DNA of 64,000 nucleotides from Bacillota bacterium (lineage in GTDB: Bacteria > Bacillota > Bacilli > Paenibacillales > Paenibacillaceae), in contig JAEWAQ010000024.1 of NCBI GenBank assembly GCA_023391635.1, positions 1 through 64,000 on the forward strand, given 5' to 3'. Every line of letters starts with the position of its first letter. Within the stretch, counting starts at the first letter, position 1. The position numbers and the translations under genes were made by a program. Below are positions 47,441-56,439 of this stretch, in pieces. Under the pieces are notes generated by a model. That model was given only the letters and a program-made list of their open reading frames with translations. It did not search any database and was not told the DNA's origin.

Positions 47441-49906
47441 TCAGCCTGCTACGATGTTGACGAGTTTGCCTTTCACCGCGATCACCTTGCGCACCGTCTT
47501 GCCTTCCAGCAGCGCCTTGACTTTATCCAGCGACATCGCCGCCGCCTGCATGCCCGCTTCGTCCAGATCGGACGGGATGCTGATACGGTCGGCGATTTTG
47601 CCGTTCACTTGAACCGCAATCTCGACTTCCGCATCGACGGTCAACGCCGGATCGTACACCGGCCACGGCGCGTAGGAGACCGACTCCCGGTGCCCCAGCC
47701 GCTCCCACAACTCCTCGGCGATGTGGGGTGCGATCGGCGACAGCATCTGAACGAAGTTCTCCATCGCCTGCTTCGGCAGCTCTTCCGCCTTGTACGCCTC
47801 GTTGACGAAGATCATGAGCTGGCTGATCGCCGTGTTGAAGCGCAGCCCCTCGTAATCCTCCGTCAGCTTCTTGATCGTCTTGTGCCACGTGCGGCGGAAC
47901 GATTCCGAACCTGCGGCATCCCGGATCTTCTCGTTCAATCTCACGTCGTCGCCAACGAACAACCGCCACACGCGGGCAAGGAACCGGTGCACGCCTTCCA
48001 CGCCGTTCGTGCTCCAAGGCTTCGTCGCCTCCAGCGGGCCCATAAACATCTCGTACACCCTCAGCGTATCGGCCCCGAACTCGTTCACGATTTCGTCCGG
48101 ATTGATGACGTTGCCGCGCGACTTCGACATCTTCTCATTGTTCGTGCCCAGAATCATGCCCTGATTGACGAGCTTGTGGAACGGCTCCTTCGTCGACACG
48201 ACACCGATATCGTACAGCACCTTGTGCCAGAACCGCGCATACAGCAGGTGCAGCACCGCGTGCTCCGCTCCGCCGATATACAGATCGACCGGCAGCCATT
48301 CTCGCTGCTTCTCCGGCGAGCAGATCTCCTTGTCGTTGTGCGGATCGATAAATCGCAAATAGTACCAGCAACTGCCGGCCCACTGCGGCATCGTGTTCGT
48401 CTCGCGGCGCGCCTTGCGGCCGGTGCGCGGGTCCACGACTTCAAGCCATTCGTGCACGTTCGCCAGTGGCGACTCGCCCGTCCCGGACGGCTCGATCGCG
48501 TCGATGTCCGGCAGCAGCAGCGGCAACTCTTCCTCCGGCACCGTCTCCATCGTGCCGTCTTCGAAATGCAGCACTGGAATCGGCTCGCCCCAATAACGCT
48601 GGCGGCTGAACAGCCAGTCGCGCAGCCGGTAGGTGACTTTACCGTGGCCTTTGCCGTGCTTCTCCAGCCACTCGATCATCGCGCGAATCGCATCCGGCGT
48701 AGACAACCCGTTCAGGAAATCGGAGTTCACGTGCGCGCCGTCACCGGTATAAGCCGCTTCCTCCAGGTTGCCGCCTTGCACGACCTCCACGACCGGCAGC
48801 CCGAACTTCCGGGCAAACTCCCAGTCGCGCTCATCGTGACCCGGTACCGCCATGATGGCGCCCGTACCGTAGCCTCCAAGCACGTAGTCGGCGATCCAGA
48901 TTGGCACTTGCGCCCCGTTCACCGGATTGATCGCATACGCGCCAGTGAATACACCGGTCTTGTCTTTCGCCAGGTCCGTGCGCTCCAGGTCGCTCTTGTG
49001 CGCTGCCTGGTCCACATACGATTCAACCGCAGCCCGCTGTTCCGCCGACGCGATCTTCGCCACCAGCTCGTGCTCGGGCGCGAGCACGCAGTAAGTCGCG
49101 CCGAACAGCGTATCCGGCCGTGTCGTGAACACGGTCAGCGCCGCGTTGTGGCCGTCTATCGCGAACGTCACTTCCGCGCCGGTCGACTTGCCGATCCAGT
49201 TGCGCTGCATGTCCTTGATGCTCTCCGACCAGTCGAGCTCCTCCAGGTCGTCCAGCAGGCGCTCCGCATATTCGGTAATCTTCAACATCCATTGCCGCAT
49301 CGGCTTGCGGATGACAGGGTGCCCGCCGCGTTCGCTGAGGCCGTCGATGACTTCCTCATTCGCCAGCACCGTCCCGAGCGCCGGACACCAGTTCACCGGC
49401 ACTTCCGCGACGTAAGCCAATCCCCGCTTATACAGCTGGATGAAGATCCATTGCGTCCACTTGTAGTAATCCGGGTCCGTCGTGCTGAACTCGCGGTCCC
49501 AGTCGTAGGAGAAGCCCAGCGACTTGATCTGGCGGCGGAAATTGTCGATGTTCTCGAATGTAATCTCCCGCGGATGGCGACCGGTCTGCAAAGCGTACTG
49601 CTCCGCCGGCAATCCGAAAGCGTCCCACCCCATCGGGTGCAGCACGTTGAAACCGCGCATCCGCTTGTAGCGGCTGACGATGTCGGTCGCCGTATACCCT
49701 TCCGGATGGCCGACGTGCAATCCCGCTCCCGACGGATACGGGAACATATCGAGCGCGTAAAACTTCGGTTTGCCCGCCTCTTCAAGCGTGCGGAATGTCT
49801 TGTTCGCATCCCAGTATTGCTGCCACCTAGGCTCGATCGCCTGTGCGTTGTAACCATGGCTGTGGCTCTGGCTGCCGGCTTGCTCGCTCTTCTGACTCAT
49901 GATCAT
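47441..49906 (-). CDS. leuS: Leucyl-tRNA synthetase
   Basis: 821 aa class I synthetase. The HIGH motif appears as GAGLHVGHPEGYTATD (near 57), the editing (CP1) domain lies around 220-400 (TFAIDGHNAALTVFTTRPDT), and the catalytic loop KMSKSRGNVINPDEIV is near 590. The C-terminal anticodon/tRNA domain ends in VRKVIAVKGKLVNIVAG. Two ATG codons (49906 and 49900) follow AAAGGAG; spacing favours the second. Expression is controlled by the T-box leader upstream. Confidence 0.98.
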   Translation of the reverse strand: MIMSQKSEQAGSQSHSHGYNAQAIEPRWQQYWDANKTFRTLEEAGKPKFYALDMFPYPSGAGLHVGHPEGYTATDIVSRYKRMRGFNVLHPMGWDAFGLPAEQYALQTGRHPREITFENIDNFRRQIKSLGFSYDWDREFSTTDPDYYKWTQWIFIQLYKRGLAYVAEVPVNWCPALGTVLANEEVIDGLSERGGHPVIRKPMRQWMLKITEYAERLLDDLEELDWSESIKDMQRNWIGKSTGAEVTFAIDGHNAALTVFTTRPDTLFGATYCVLAPEHELVAKIASAEQRAAVESYVDQAAHKSDLERTDLAKDKTGVFTGAYAINPVNGAQVPIWIADYVLGGYGTGAIMAVPGHDERDWEFARKFGLPVVEVVQGGNLEEAAYTGDGAHVNSDFLNGLSTPDAIRAMIEWLEKHGKGHGKVTYRLRDWLFSRQRYWGEPIPVLHFEDGTMETVPEEELPLLLPDIDAIEPSGTGESPLANVHEWLEVVDPRTGRKARRETNTMPQWAGSCWYYLRFIDPHNDKEICSPEKQREWLPVDLYIGGAEHAVLHLLYARFWHKVLYDIGVVSTKEPFHKLVNQGMILGTNNEKMSKSRGNVINPDEIVNEFGADTLRVYEMFMGPLEATKPWSTNGVEGVHRFLARVWRLFVGDDVRLNEKIRDAAGSESFRRTWHKTIKKLTEDYEGLRFNTAISQLMIFVNEAYKAEELPKQAMENFVQMLSPIAPHIAEELWERLGHRESVSYAPWPVYDPALTVDAEVEIAVQVNGKIADRISIPSDLDEAGMQAAAMSLDKVKALLEGKTVRKVIAVKGKLVNIVAG

Positions 49907-49939
49907 CTGTCTCCTTTAAACTTATCGTTGACGTCGAAA

Positions 49940-50218
49940 ATACGAAAACTCCCGCCCCTAGCGAATATCGCTAGGGACGGGAGTCGATTCCCGTGGTACC
50001 ACCCTAGTTGGCGTCTCCCTGCTTGGGATGACCGCCCACTTGTTCCCCGTAACGCGGGGCTGCGTCGCACTTGGCAGATCGATGCCGTCATCCGGCCGCA
50101 TCCGGTTCATGCGAAGGCTCCGAGGCGAGTTCACCGCTTGCATCCGCCGGGTTCCAGCCTTGCCCGGCTCTCTGGAGGATGCGTGCCAGCTACTGCTCCT
50201 GTTCACAGCCTGAAAGAT
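49940..50218 (-). ncRNA. T-box riboswitch of leuS
   Basis: The T-box sequence AGGGTGGTACCACG (50005-49992) and the terminator (stem from 49948 to 49984, ACTCCCG/CGGGAGT, then TTTT) are clear. Stem I contains a GAA followed by a candidate leucine specifier CTC (50127-50129). Uncharged tRNA-Leu would pair with CTC and the T-box bulge UGGN and prevent termination. The remaining ~230 nt have the length expected for stems I-III. Confidence 0.93.
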
Positions 50219-50226
50219 ATGCCCTG

Positions 50227-50256
50227 ATTATAGCCATCCGATGCAAAAGATGTCAA
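50227..50256 (-). promoter_or_regulatory. Promoter of leuS
   Basis: TTGACA (50251-50256) and TATAAT (50227-50232) on the minus strand, 18 bp apart; a near-perfect SigA promoter, with RNA start just before the T-box. Confidence 0.88.
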
Positions 50257-50350
50257 GTGGTTGACGTTTGACAGGTTGTCGATCGCAGGTCGGTGGCGCG
50301 GGTTGCTGCATGGTTGGCGGCCGATTGTATAGGTGTCAATGCACCGCCTT

Positions 50351-50971
50351 CTACGGCGCAATGCCCGACCAAAACAAGGCCACGACCTGATCCGGCAGTG
50401 CAGGCCCGCCTTGCAGCGCATGTTGCAGCTGCTTCGCACGATTGCCTGTCAGCAGCAGCGAAGAGAACGCATAAGCCAGCAGATCGGGATGCGCTCCGCT
50501 CGCGATTTGGCCGTCCGCCTGGCAACGCCGGAACCCGTCCGCCAACGCCGCGTGAATCAGGCGTTCCGCCTGTCGAATCTCGTCCCGTTGCTCCTCCATG
50601 AGCGCCGCAGCCGCTTCTTGCAGCAAAGCCTCGATTTCCATATGCGAATGGGACATTCTGGCCGCCGCCAGCTTCTCGAGCCGGCTGCGGAACGGCGCCG
50701 GCTCCGCCAAAATCGCTGCGGTGACAGCGGAGATCCGCTTCATCGTAGCGACCACGGCCGCCGTGAACAGCACCGGCTTGCTGGCGAAATAATAATAGAC
50801 CGAAGCTTTGGTCACGCCCGCCTGTTCGGCGATCTGTTGGACCGAGACCGGCTCGTACCCGCTCTGCAGGAACAAACGGGCTGCCGCCAGCAGCACCGTA
50901 TCCCGGGTGGCATCCGTCCGTTCGCCGCTTTTCGGCCTGCCCGGCGTTCTTTTCGGAAGTCTGGTTGGCAT
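50351..50971 (-). CDS. TetR-family repressor
   Basis: 206 aa. I start it at the ATG at 50971, 7 bases after GGAGG; an upstream ATG would run into the operator. The N-terminal helix-turn-helix is SVQQIAEQAGVTKASVYYYF (about 45-64), and the C-terminal ligand domain is helical and variable. It is divergent from the MMPL transporter gene, with a palindrome in between, so it most likely represses that pump. Inducer unknown. Confidence 0.92.
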   Translation of the reverse strand: MPTRLPKRTPGRPKSGERTDATRDTVLLAAARLFLQSGYEPVSVQQIAEQAGVTKASVYYYFASKPVLFTAAVVATMKRISAVTAAILAEPAPFRSRLEKLAAARMSHSHMEIEALLQEAAAALMEEQRDEIRQAERLIHAALADGFRRCQADGQIASGAHPDLLAYAFSSLLLTGNRAKQLQHALQGGPALPDQVVALFWSGIAP

Positions 50972-51004
50972 GGGCACGCCTCCTCGCTTTACATGTCCTC
51001 CACA

Positions 51005-51022
51005 GTTTACGATATCGTGAAC
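51005..51022. promoter_or_regulatory. Candidate TetR operator between the repressor and the MMPL gene
   Basis: GTTTACGATATCGTGAAC, an inverted repeat matching in 8 of 9 positions. It lies 34 bp upstream of the repressor start and upstream of the MMPL TATAAT at 51056-51061. Confidence 0.65.
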
Positions 51023-51129
51023 GTCCATGCCACCGCTTTAATATTAACCCGTGAGTATAATATAATGTAGTAGTATGTTCGTATTCGGAAAATGATCAGG
51101 TTGCGATCTGGCGGAGGGGAGATGGAAAT

Positions 51130-53346
51130 ATGGAAAATCGAGCAAGACGAAACGGCGGCATGACCGGAGGGTGGGGACGGTGGGCGGTCGTGCTGATCTG
51201 GCTGGCTTTGGCCGGCGTGCTGCACGTCCTGCTGCCTGCCGTAGGCGATGAAAAAATCAACAATGCGCCAAACTTGCCGGATCAATCGCCGTCGGTTGTC
51301 GCCGAAGCCGTCGCGGAACGGGAGTTTCCGGGCAATGGGGACTTGCCGGCTCTGATCGTGTGGCACCGCGAAGGCGGCTTGACGGACGCCGATCTCTCCG
51401 GGATCCAGTCCATTGCCGAGCAGTTGACGGCTACCCCGGTGCCTTACCAGACAGCCGTGCCGCCGCTGCATCAATTGCCGCCGCAGGCGCTCAAAAGTCA
51501 ACTGTCCGCGGATGGCAGTACATTGGTGGCGCCCGTCCTATTCGACCGTGGCGCGGATGCCGATCGGCTCAAGGAAGGCATCTCCGAGCTGCAATCGACA
51601 GCAAGCAAGCTGCTGGGCGCGGATCCGTTCGCAGCCGAATCTGACAGCGACGAGCACCCGCTGACAGCTCGCGTTACCGGACCGGTCGGCATTACGATCG
51701 ATGCAACGGGGCTGTTCATGAACGCGGACGTTTCGCTCATGATCGCCACCGTGCTGCTCGTGCTCATCCTGCTGCTGCTGATCTACCGTTCACCTCTGCT
51801 CGCCTTGATTCCGCTCATTGCCGTCGGCATCGTCTATATGACGCTCGATCCGCTGCTCGGATGGATGGCTCATGAGGGCTGGATCACCGTCGACGCGCAG
51901 GCGATCTCGATCATGACGGTGCTGTTGTTCGGGGCAGGCACGGATTATTGCCTATTCCTGATCTCGCGCTACCGGCAGCTGCTGCATGACGAACCGAATC
52001 CGTTCGCCGCCATCCGCCGGGCGTTGTCCGGCTCGGCCGGCGCCATCGCCATGAGCGGCCTGACGGTCGTGATCGCCCTGCTCGCCTTGCTGGCTGCACG
52101 ATACGGCGCCGTTCACCGGTTTGCCGCGCCGTTCAGCATCTCGATCCTCGTCATGGGCATCGCCAGCCTGACGCTGGTTCCGGCCCTGCTGTCGATCTTC
52201 GGCCGAGCTTCCTTCTATCCGTTCGTCCCGCGTACGCCGCAGATGCAGGCAGAGCGTGCCATCCGGCGCGGCAAGCCGGTACCTGCCGAGCGTCCGGCAC
52301 CGCGCTATCGCATCGGCACCGCCGTCATTCGCCGCCCCGTGACCATCGTCGTCTTGTCGGTCGTCCTGCTCGGAGCGCTGGCCGGGTTCGTGCCGCAGAT
52401 CAAATTCACGTACGATCTCCTGTCGTCGTTTCCCGCGAACATGCCGTCCCGCGAAGGCTTCACCATCATCGAGGAGCAATATCCGCCCGGCGAGCTCGCG
52501 CCCGTGCAGGTTATCGTCGATACGCAAGGAAAAGATGCGGGCATCAAGGAATCTCTGGCCAAACTGCCGATCGCAGCCCAAATATCCGAGCCTGCCGCAG
52601 GCTTGGAGAACGACGATATCCAGTCGTATGAGCTGACGCTTGCCGTCAATCCGTACACAACCGAAGCTATGAATGCCGTGCCGGATATCCGTCAAGCCGC
52701 CGAGGCCGCGCTGGCTGCGGCAGGCGTCGATGCGCCGGACAGCCGAGTATGGATCGCCGGCCAGACAGCGGAGCAATATGACTCGAGGAAAGACATCACG
52801 CAAGATACGCGCACGATCATTCCGATCGTCATCGCCATGATCGCCTTGCTCCTTCTCCTCTACTTGCGCTCGATCGTGGCCACGGTCTATCTGGTGCTGA
52901 CCGTCGTGCTCTCCTATTTTTCCGCGCTCGGACTGGGCTGGATCGTCCTGCATTACGCGATGGGCGTCGAGGCGATCCAGGGCTTGATCCCGCTCTACTC
53001 GTTCGTGTTCCTCGTTGCGTTGGGCGAAGACTATAACATTTTCATGATATCGAGCATTTGGAAAAAACGCCGGTCGATGCCCCTCAGCCAAGCGATCCGC
53101 GAAGGCGTCGGAGAGACCGGTTCGGTCATCACGTCCGCAGGGCTCATTCTCGCCGGCACGTTCGCGGTGCTCGCGACGCTGCCGATCCAGGTGCTCGTGC
53201 AATTCGGCTTGATCACGGCCATCGGTGTGCTGCTCGACACGTTCGTCGTGCGTCCGTTCGTCGTGCCCGCGATCACGCTCCTGCTCGGTCGCCTGGCCTT
53301 CTGGCCGGGAAAGCACGAACTGGTTGCCGAGCAAGCCGACAAGTGA
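51130..53346 (+). CDS. MMPL/RND-family membrane transporter
   Basis: 738 aa with the duplicated layout of this family: a first helix near 20-38, a loop of ~150 residues outside, six helices (about 200-360), a second helix near 398 and loop, and six helices (about 560-720). Conserved membrane stretches are LLFGAGTDYCLFLISRYRQL (about 262) and FVFLVALGEDYNIFMISSIW, where the acidic residues (D) form the proton path. GGAGGGGAG precedes the ATG. Typically exports lipids or drugs; here probably an efflux system under the divergent TetR protein. Confidence 0.92.
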   Translation: MENRARRNGGMTGGWGRWAVVLIWLALAGVLHVLLPAVGDEKINNAPNLPDQSPSVVAEAVAEREFPGNGDLPALIVWHREGGLTDADLSGIQSIAEQLTATPVPYQTAVPPLHQLPPQALKSQLSADGSTLVAPVLFDRGADADRLKEGISELQSTASKLLGADPFAAESDSDEHPLTARVTGPVGITIDATGLFMNADVSLMIATVLLVLILLLLIYRSPLLALIPLIAVGIVYMTLDPLLGWMAHEGWITVDAQAISIMTVLLFGAGTDYCLFLISRYRQLLHDEPNPFAAIRRALSGSAGAIAMSGLTVVIALLALLAARYGAVHRFAAPFSISILVMGIASLTLVPALLSIFGRASFYPFVPRTPQMQAERAIRRGKPVPAERPAPRYRIGTAVIRRPVTIVVLSVVLLGALAGFVPQIKFTYDLLSSFPANMPSREGFTIIEEQYPPGELAPVQVIVDTQGKDAGIKESLAKLPIAAQISEPAAGLENDDIQSYELTLAVNPYTTEAMNAVPDIRQAAEAALAAAGVDAPDSRVWIAGQTAEQYDSRKDITQDTRTIIPIVIAMIALLLLLYLRSIVATVYLVLTVVLSYFSALGLGWIVLHYAMGVEAIQGLIPLYSFVFLVALGEDYNIFMISSIWKKRRSMPLSQAIREGVGETGSVITSAGLILAGTFAVLATLPIQVLVQFGLITAIGVLLDTFVVRPFVVPAITLLLGRLAFWPGKHELVAEQADK

Positions 53347-53362
53347 ACGGAACGGCTTGGCA

Positions 53363-53397
53363 GGCCGCGAGCATCCATAGCAAGAATACTCGCGGCC
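53363..53397. terminator. Hairpin between MMPL gene and aldo-keto reductase gene
   Basis: GGCCGCGAG/CTCGCGGCC, perfect 9-bp stem around 17 bases, in the 79-bp gap between two convergent genes. No U tract. Confidence 0.6.
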
Positions 53398-53425
53398 CCA
53401 GCCTTGTCGCGCACAAGGAACGTTA

Positions 53426-54373
53426 TCACCTATCGTCCTGCAGATTCAACCAGCGAATTTCCTCCGTCGTCAGCGACACCTCCAGCGCCTTGGCGCTGGA
53501 GCGCAGCTCGGCCGCATTGGCCGGACCGATGAGGGCACAGGCGGGAAAAGGCTGATGCAGCACATACGCGAGCGCGACCTGGTTGGCATCCGCTCCCTTG
53601 GCTTCGCCAAGCGCGGCCGCCCTGCGGTAACGCTCCCAGTTGTCTTCATTGTAGTAAACACGAACGATCTCCTCATTATCTCGCCGGTCCGGGGCGTAAC
53701 GGCCGGTGAAGAAGCCAGCCGCCTGCGACGACCAGGAAAGCAGCGGCAATTGCGTACGCTCATGCCAGGCCCTATCGTCCGCATTCACGGACACGCACCC
53801 CGCCCACCTCGGTTCGTTGGCTCTGGCCAGACTCAGATTGGGGCTGTTGCAGGCAAATCCGACCAACCCATGCGCAGCAGCATAGCCATTTGCCGCTTCC
53901 AGTCTTGCCGTCGTCCAGTTGGAAGCGCCCAGGGCCCGGCATCTGCCGGCTTCCAGCGGTTCCTGCAGCAGCTCCACGATTTCGCCCACCGGCTTGTCCG
54001 GATCGTCCCGATGCAGCATGAAAATATCGGCATAGTCCGTCTGCATCAATTCAAGCGAATAGGTCAAATCTTCATCCACGGCCGAGCGGGTCACCCGAGG
54101 TCCCTTGTCATCGTGGTGCGCGCCTTTGGCGATCAGCACCAGCCCGGAACGGTTGCGTCTGTCTTCCATCCACTTCCCGATGGCACCCATTCCGCGAGGC
54201 CCGTATACCCGCGCCGTGTCAATGGCATTGCCTCCGATTGCCGTATAAGCATCCAGCAGCTCGGCGGATACCTCCATCCGCTCATCGCTCAGCAGCATCG
54301 ATCCGAGAATCAATTTCGAGACCGGTTGGTCCAATCCGGCAATGACGATCGTTTCCATCTGTTGGGCAGCCAT
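53426..54373 (-). CDS. Aldo-keto reductase
   Basis: 315 aa, NAD(P)H-dependent TIM-barrel reductase. The catalytic tetrad is recognisable: Asp and Tyr in DTARVYGPRG (about 53), Lys in LIAKGAHHD (about 83), His in DIFMLHRDDPDKP (about 120). GASNWTTARLEAA and LSWSSQAAGFFTGRY complete the barrel. The length and C-terminus fit the AKR11-like group. It ends the pair with the oxidoreductase encoded 49 bp upstream, so both may work on one sugar or sugar acid; the substrate is unknown. Confidence 0.9.
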   Translation of the reverse strand: MAAQQMETIVIAGLDQPVSKLILGSMLLSDERMEVSAELLDAYTAIGGNAIDTARVYGPRGMGAIGKWMEDRRNRSGLVLIAKGAHHDDKGPRVTRSAVDEDLTYSLELMQTDYADIFMLHRDDPDKPVGEIVELLQEPLEAGRCRALGASNWTTARLEAANGYAAAHGLVGFACNSPNLSLARANEPRWAGCVSVNADDRAWHERTQLPLLSWSSQAAGFFTGRYAPDRRDNEEIVRVYYNEDNWERYRRAAALGEAKGADANQVALAYVLHQPFPACALIGPANAAELRSSAKALEVSLTTEEIRWLNLQDDR

Positions 54374-54422
54374 CTGCTTATCCCCTTTCTCTCCGTCAGC
54401 TTGTAAGGCGCACCGTTAACGA

Positions 54423-55418
54423 TCAGAGTAAAATTCTTTCGCGTCGATGCGCCGATTGCAAGCACGCTTCCAGCAGCCGCATATTCCGAATGGCGTCTTC
54501 TGCCGGGAATGTCGGTTCTTTCTCGCCTGCAACGACGCGCGCAAACTCGTCGATCTCGCATTGATAGGCATTGACGCCGTCCGCTTGCACCTGCTGAACC
54601 TCTCCGGAACGGTGCACTTCAAAGCCGGCGTTATCGCTGCCGGTCAAGAAAGCGTACGGCACTAAAATTCGTCCTTCGGAACCTACGATTTCGAGCGTTT
54701 GCCGACCCGCCGTCCACATGCCGCAATCGAACGTCAACGCGATGCCGTCCGGAAATTCGACCAGCCCCGATGCCATCATGTCGACGTTGTCGTGCTCCGG
54801 CGAGAACATCGCATGAACCGTTGCCGCCTCCGGTTCCCGGCCGACGATCAGCAGCGCGGCGCTAAGCGGATAACAGCCCACGTCATACAACGACCCCCCG
54901 CCCCATTCTTTACGGTATCGTATGTTCTTCATGTCGCCCGAATTGTTGAACGTGAACGCTCCTCTGACGGCACGGAGCGATCCGATTTCCCCCCTGTCCA
55001 CGATTTGCCGAATCTGAGCGATTCGCGGATGATGACGGTACATGAACGCTTCAGCCAGATGAACGCCCGCCTTCGCGCACGCCTCGGCCATCTCTTCCGC
55101 TTGCCGGGCCGTCAGCGCCAAGGGCTTCTCGCATAACACATGCTTGCCCGCTTCAGCGGCACGGATCGCCCACTCCCGGTGAAGGTGATTCGGCAACGGG
55201 ATGTAAACGGCATCGACCTCCGAGTCCGCCATTAATTCCTCATAACTCCCGTATGACCGGCTCACGCCAAACTTTTCCGCCGTTTTCCTGGATTTGTCCG
55301 AATTTCGGCTGGCAACCGCATGAATGACGCCCGTTTCAGACGACTGTATCGCCGGCATCACCGCATTTACCGCAATCCCGGCACAACCCGCGATGCCCCA
55401 TCGAAGTTTGCTTTTCAT
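54423..55418 (-). CDS. Gfo/Idh/MocA-family oxidoreductase
   Basis: 331 aa. Rossmann N-terminus GIAGCAGIAVNAVMPAIQ (about 8-25) and the signature PNHLHREWAIRAAEAGKHVL with the catalytic-type Lys in CEKPLALTARQAEEMAE (about 98). The C-terminal half is the usual sugar-binding beta domain (GSLYDVGCYPLSAALL). It may act on a glucose, inositol or glucosamine derivative. Divergent from the AraC gene; AKR follows directly. Confidence 0.9.
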   Translation of the reverse strand: MKSKLRWGIAGCAGIAVNAVMPAIQSSETGVIHAVASRNSDKSRKTAEKFGVSRSYGSYEELMADSEVDAVYIPLPNHLHREWAIRAAEAGKHVLCEKPLALTARQAEEMAEACAKAGVHLAEAFMYRHHPRIAQIRQIVDRGEIGSLRAVRGAFTFNNSGDMKNIRYRKEWGGGSLYDVGCYPLSAALLIVGREPEAATVHAMFSPEHDNVDMMASGLVEFPDGIALTFDCGMWTAGRQTLEIVGSEGRILVPYAFLTGSDNAGFEVHRSGEVQQVQADGVNAYQCEIDEFARVVAGEKEPTFPAEDAIRNMRLLEACLQSAHRRERILL

Positions 55419-55437
55419 GCCATCACTCCACCATTTG

Positions 55438-55495
55438 ATAATATTATATTGTTATTTTAAGATTAGTACGGAGTTATGTATATAATATTATATTG
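55438..55495. promoter_or_regulatory. Twin 14-bp AT-rich direct repeats between the oxidoreductase and araC genes
   Basis: ATAATATTATATTG occurs at 55438-55451 and 55482-55495, start to start 44 bp. Each copy has the palindrome TAATATTA. In a G+C-rich genome this AT island is notable; it may be a pair of sites for the AraC protein encoded next to it, or the two divergent -10 regions. Confidence 0.55.
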
Positions 55496-55529
55496 CATTT
55501 AGTATAACGATTTTGTTCTGGAGGTAAGC

Positions 55530-56369
55530 ATGAAAATTCACTTGACTCTCCCTCTGTTGGAGCCGAACCCCTTCCTTGTTTTTCCCGAATCCGTTGGACG
55601 ATATCGGGATGAGCCGGATCACCGGGTGGAACGGGAAGCCGATACGTTTCCCTATTTCAACTTGCATTTTGTAAAATCCGGCGAAGGCTGCGTGGAAGAA
55701 GACGGGCAGTGGCGCTCTGTGTACGCGGGGGATGCATTCCTTTATTTCCCCGAACAGCCCCAACAATACCGCACCAGCGAAAGCAATCCCTGGGACGTTT
55801 ATTGGATGCATTTTTACGGCGATCGATTGATGGAGATTTTGACAGAGCAAGGCTTCCGTCGATTCACCATCTGGTCAACCCGCCAAGAAGACGCGCTTGA
55901 AGCTTCTATGCAGCGTCTGATCCGCGAAGTGGACAACCGCAAGCTGTTTGACCCTGCGATTCTATCGACAGCCGCCTATGGCGTATACGCAGCATTTATC
56001 GTACAGGCGGTGCCTCATCGGTTGAGCAGGAACCGTGATGCGATTGAAGCGATCCGGGAGCTGCTCCCCGCCATGCAGGAGGCAGCCAGTCAACCTTTCT
56101 CATTGGAGGACTGGGCGGCGAAGATCGGCGTGACGACTCATTACTTCTGCAAGCTGTTCCGAAAATCCACCCAAATGTCGCCGATGGATTTCATCACCCT
56201 ATGCCGCATTCGCCACGCCAAACAACAGCTGATGGACGATCCGGCGCTTTCGATCGATGAAGTCGCCCGCCTGTGCGGCTACTCGAGCACGAGTTATTTT
56301 ATTAAACGCTTCAAAGAAAAAGAAAGCGTGACGCCGGCAGCTTACCGCCAGCTTCACGCTTTCCGATAA
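55530..56369 (+). CDS. AraC-family regulator
   Basis: 279 aa. The N-terminal cupin effector domain (about 20-140) includes DGQWRSVYAGDAFLYFPEQP and the family-typical PWDVYWMHFYGDR; the C-terminal double helix-turn-helix (about 175-279) has WAAKIGVTTHYFCKLFRKST and VARLCGYSSTSYFIKRFKEK. GGAGG is 6 bases before the ATG. Divergent from an oxidoreductase/aldo-keto reductase pair that it probably controls, with twin AT-rich repeats in the gap. Confidence 0.93.
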   Translation: MKIHLTLPLLEPNPFLVFPESVGRYRDEPDHRVEREADTFPYFNLHFVKSGEGCVEEDGQWRSVYAGDAFLYFPEQPQQYRTSESNPWDVYWMHFYGDRLMEILTEQGFRRFTIWSTRQEDALEASMQRLIREVDNRKLFDPAILSTAAYGVYAAFIVQAVPHRLSRNRDAIEAIRELLPAMQEAASQPFSLEDWAAKIGVTTHYFCKLFRKSTQMSPMDFITLCRIRHAKQQLMDDPALSIDEVARLCGYSSTSYFIKRFKEKESVTPAAYRQLHAFR

Positions 56370-56383
56370 TTTCTATGGGGAGG

Positions 56384-56433
56384 GCAAAACCATTCGCAAC
56401 AACTCTTCCGGAATTTCTGCGAATATGTTTTGC
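56384..56433. terminator. Bidirectional terminator between araC and the sortase gene
   Basis: GCAAAACCATTCGCA and TGCGAATATGTTTTGC pair over about 14 bases with small bulges, located between two convergent genes. Confidence 0.65.
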
Positions 56434-56439
56434 ACATCG

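Noticed and set aside
47414..50227. 937-codon plus-strand reading frame opposite leuS, and similar long frames opposite dnaK, lepA and the aldehyde dehydrogenase
   Set aside because: Mirror frames of high-G+C genes; their products are Arg-rich, without domains, and the leuS one would run through the T-box.
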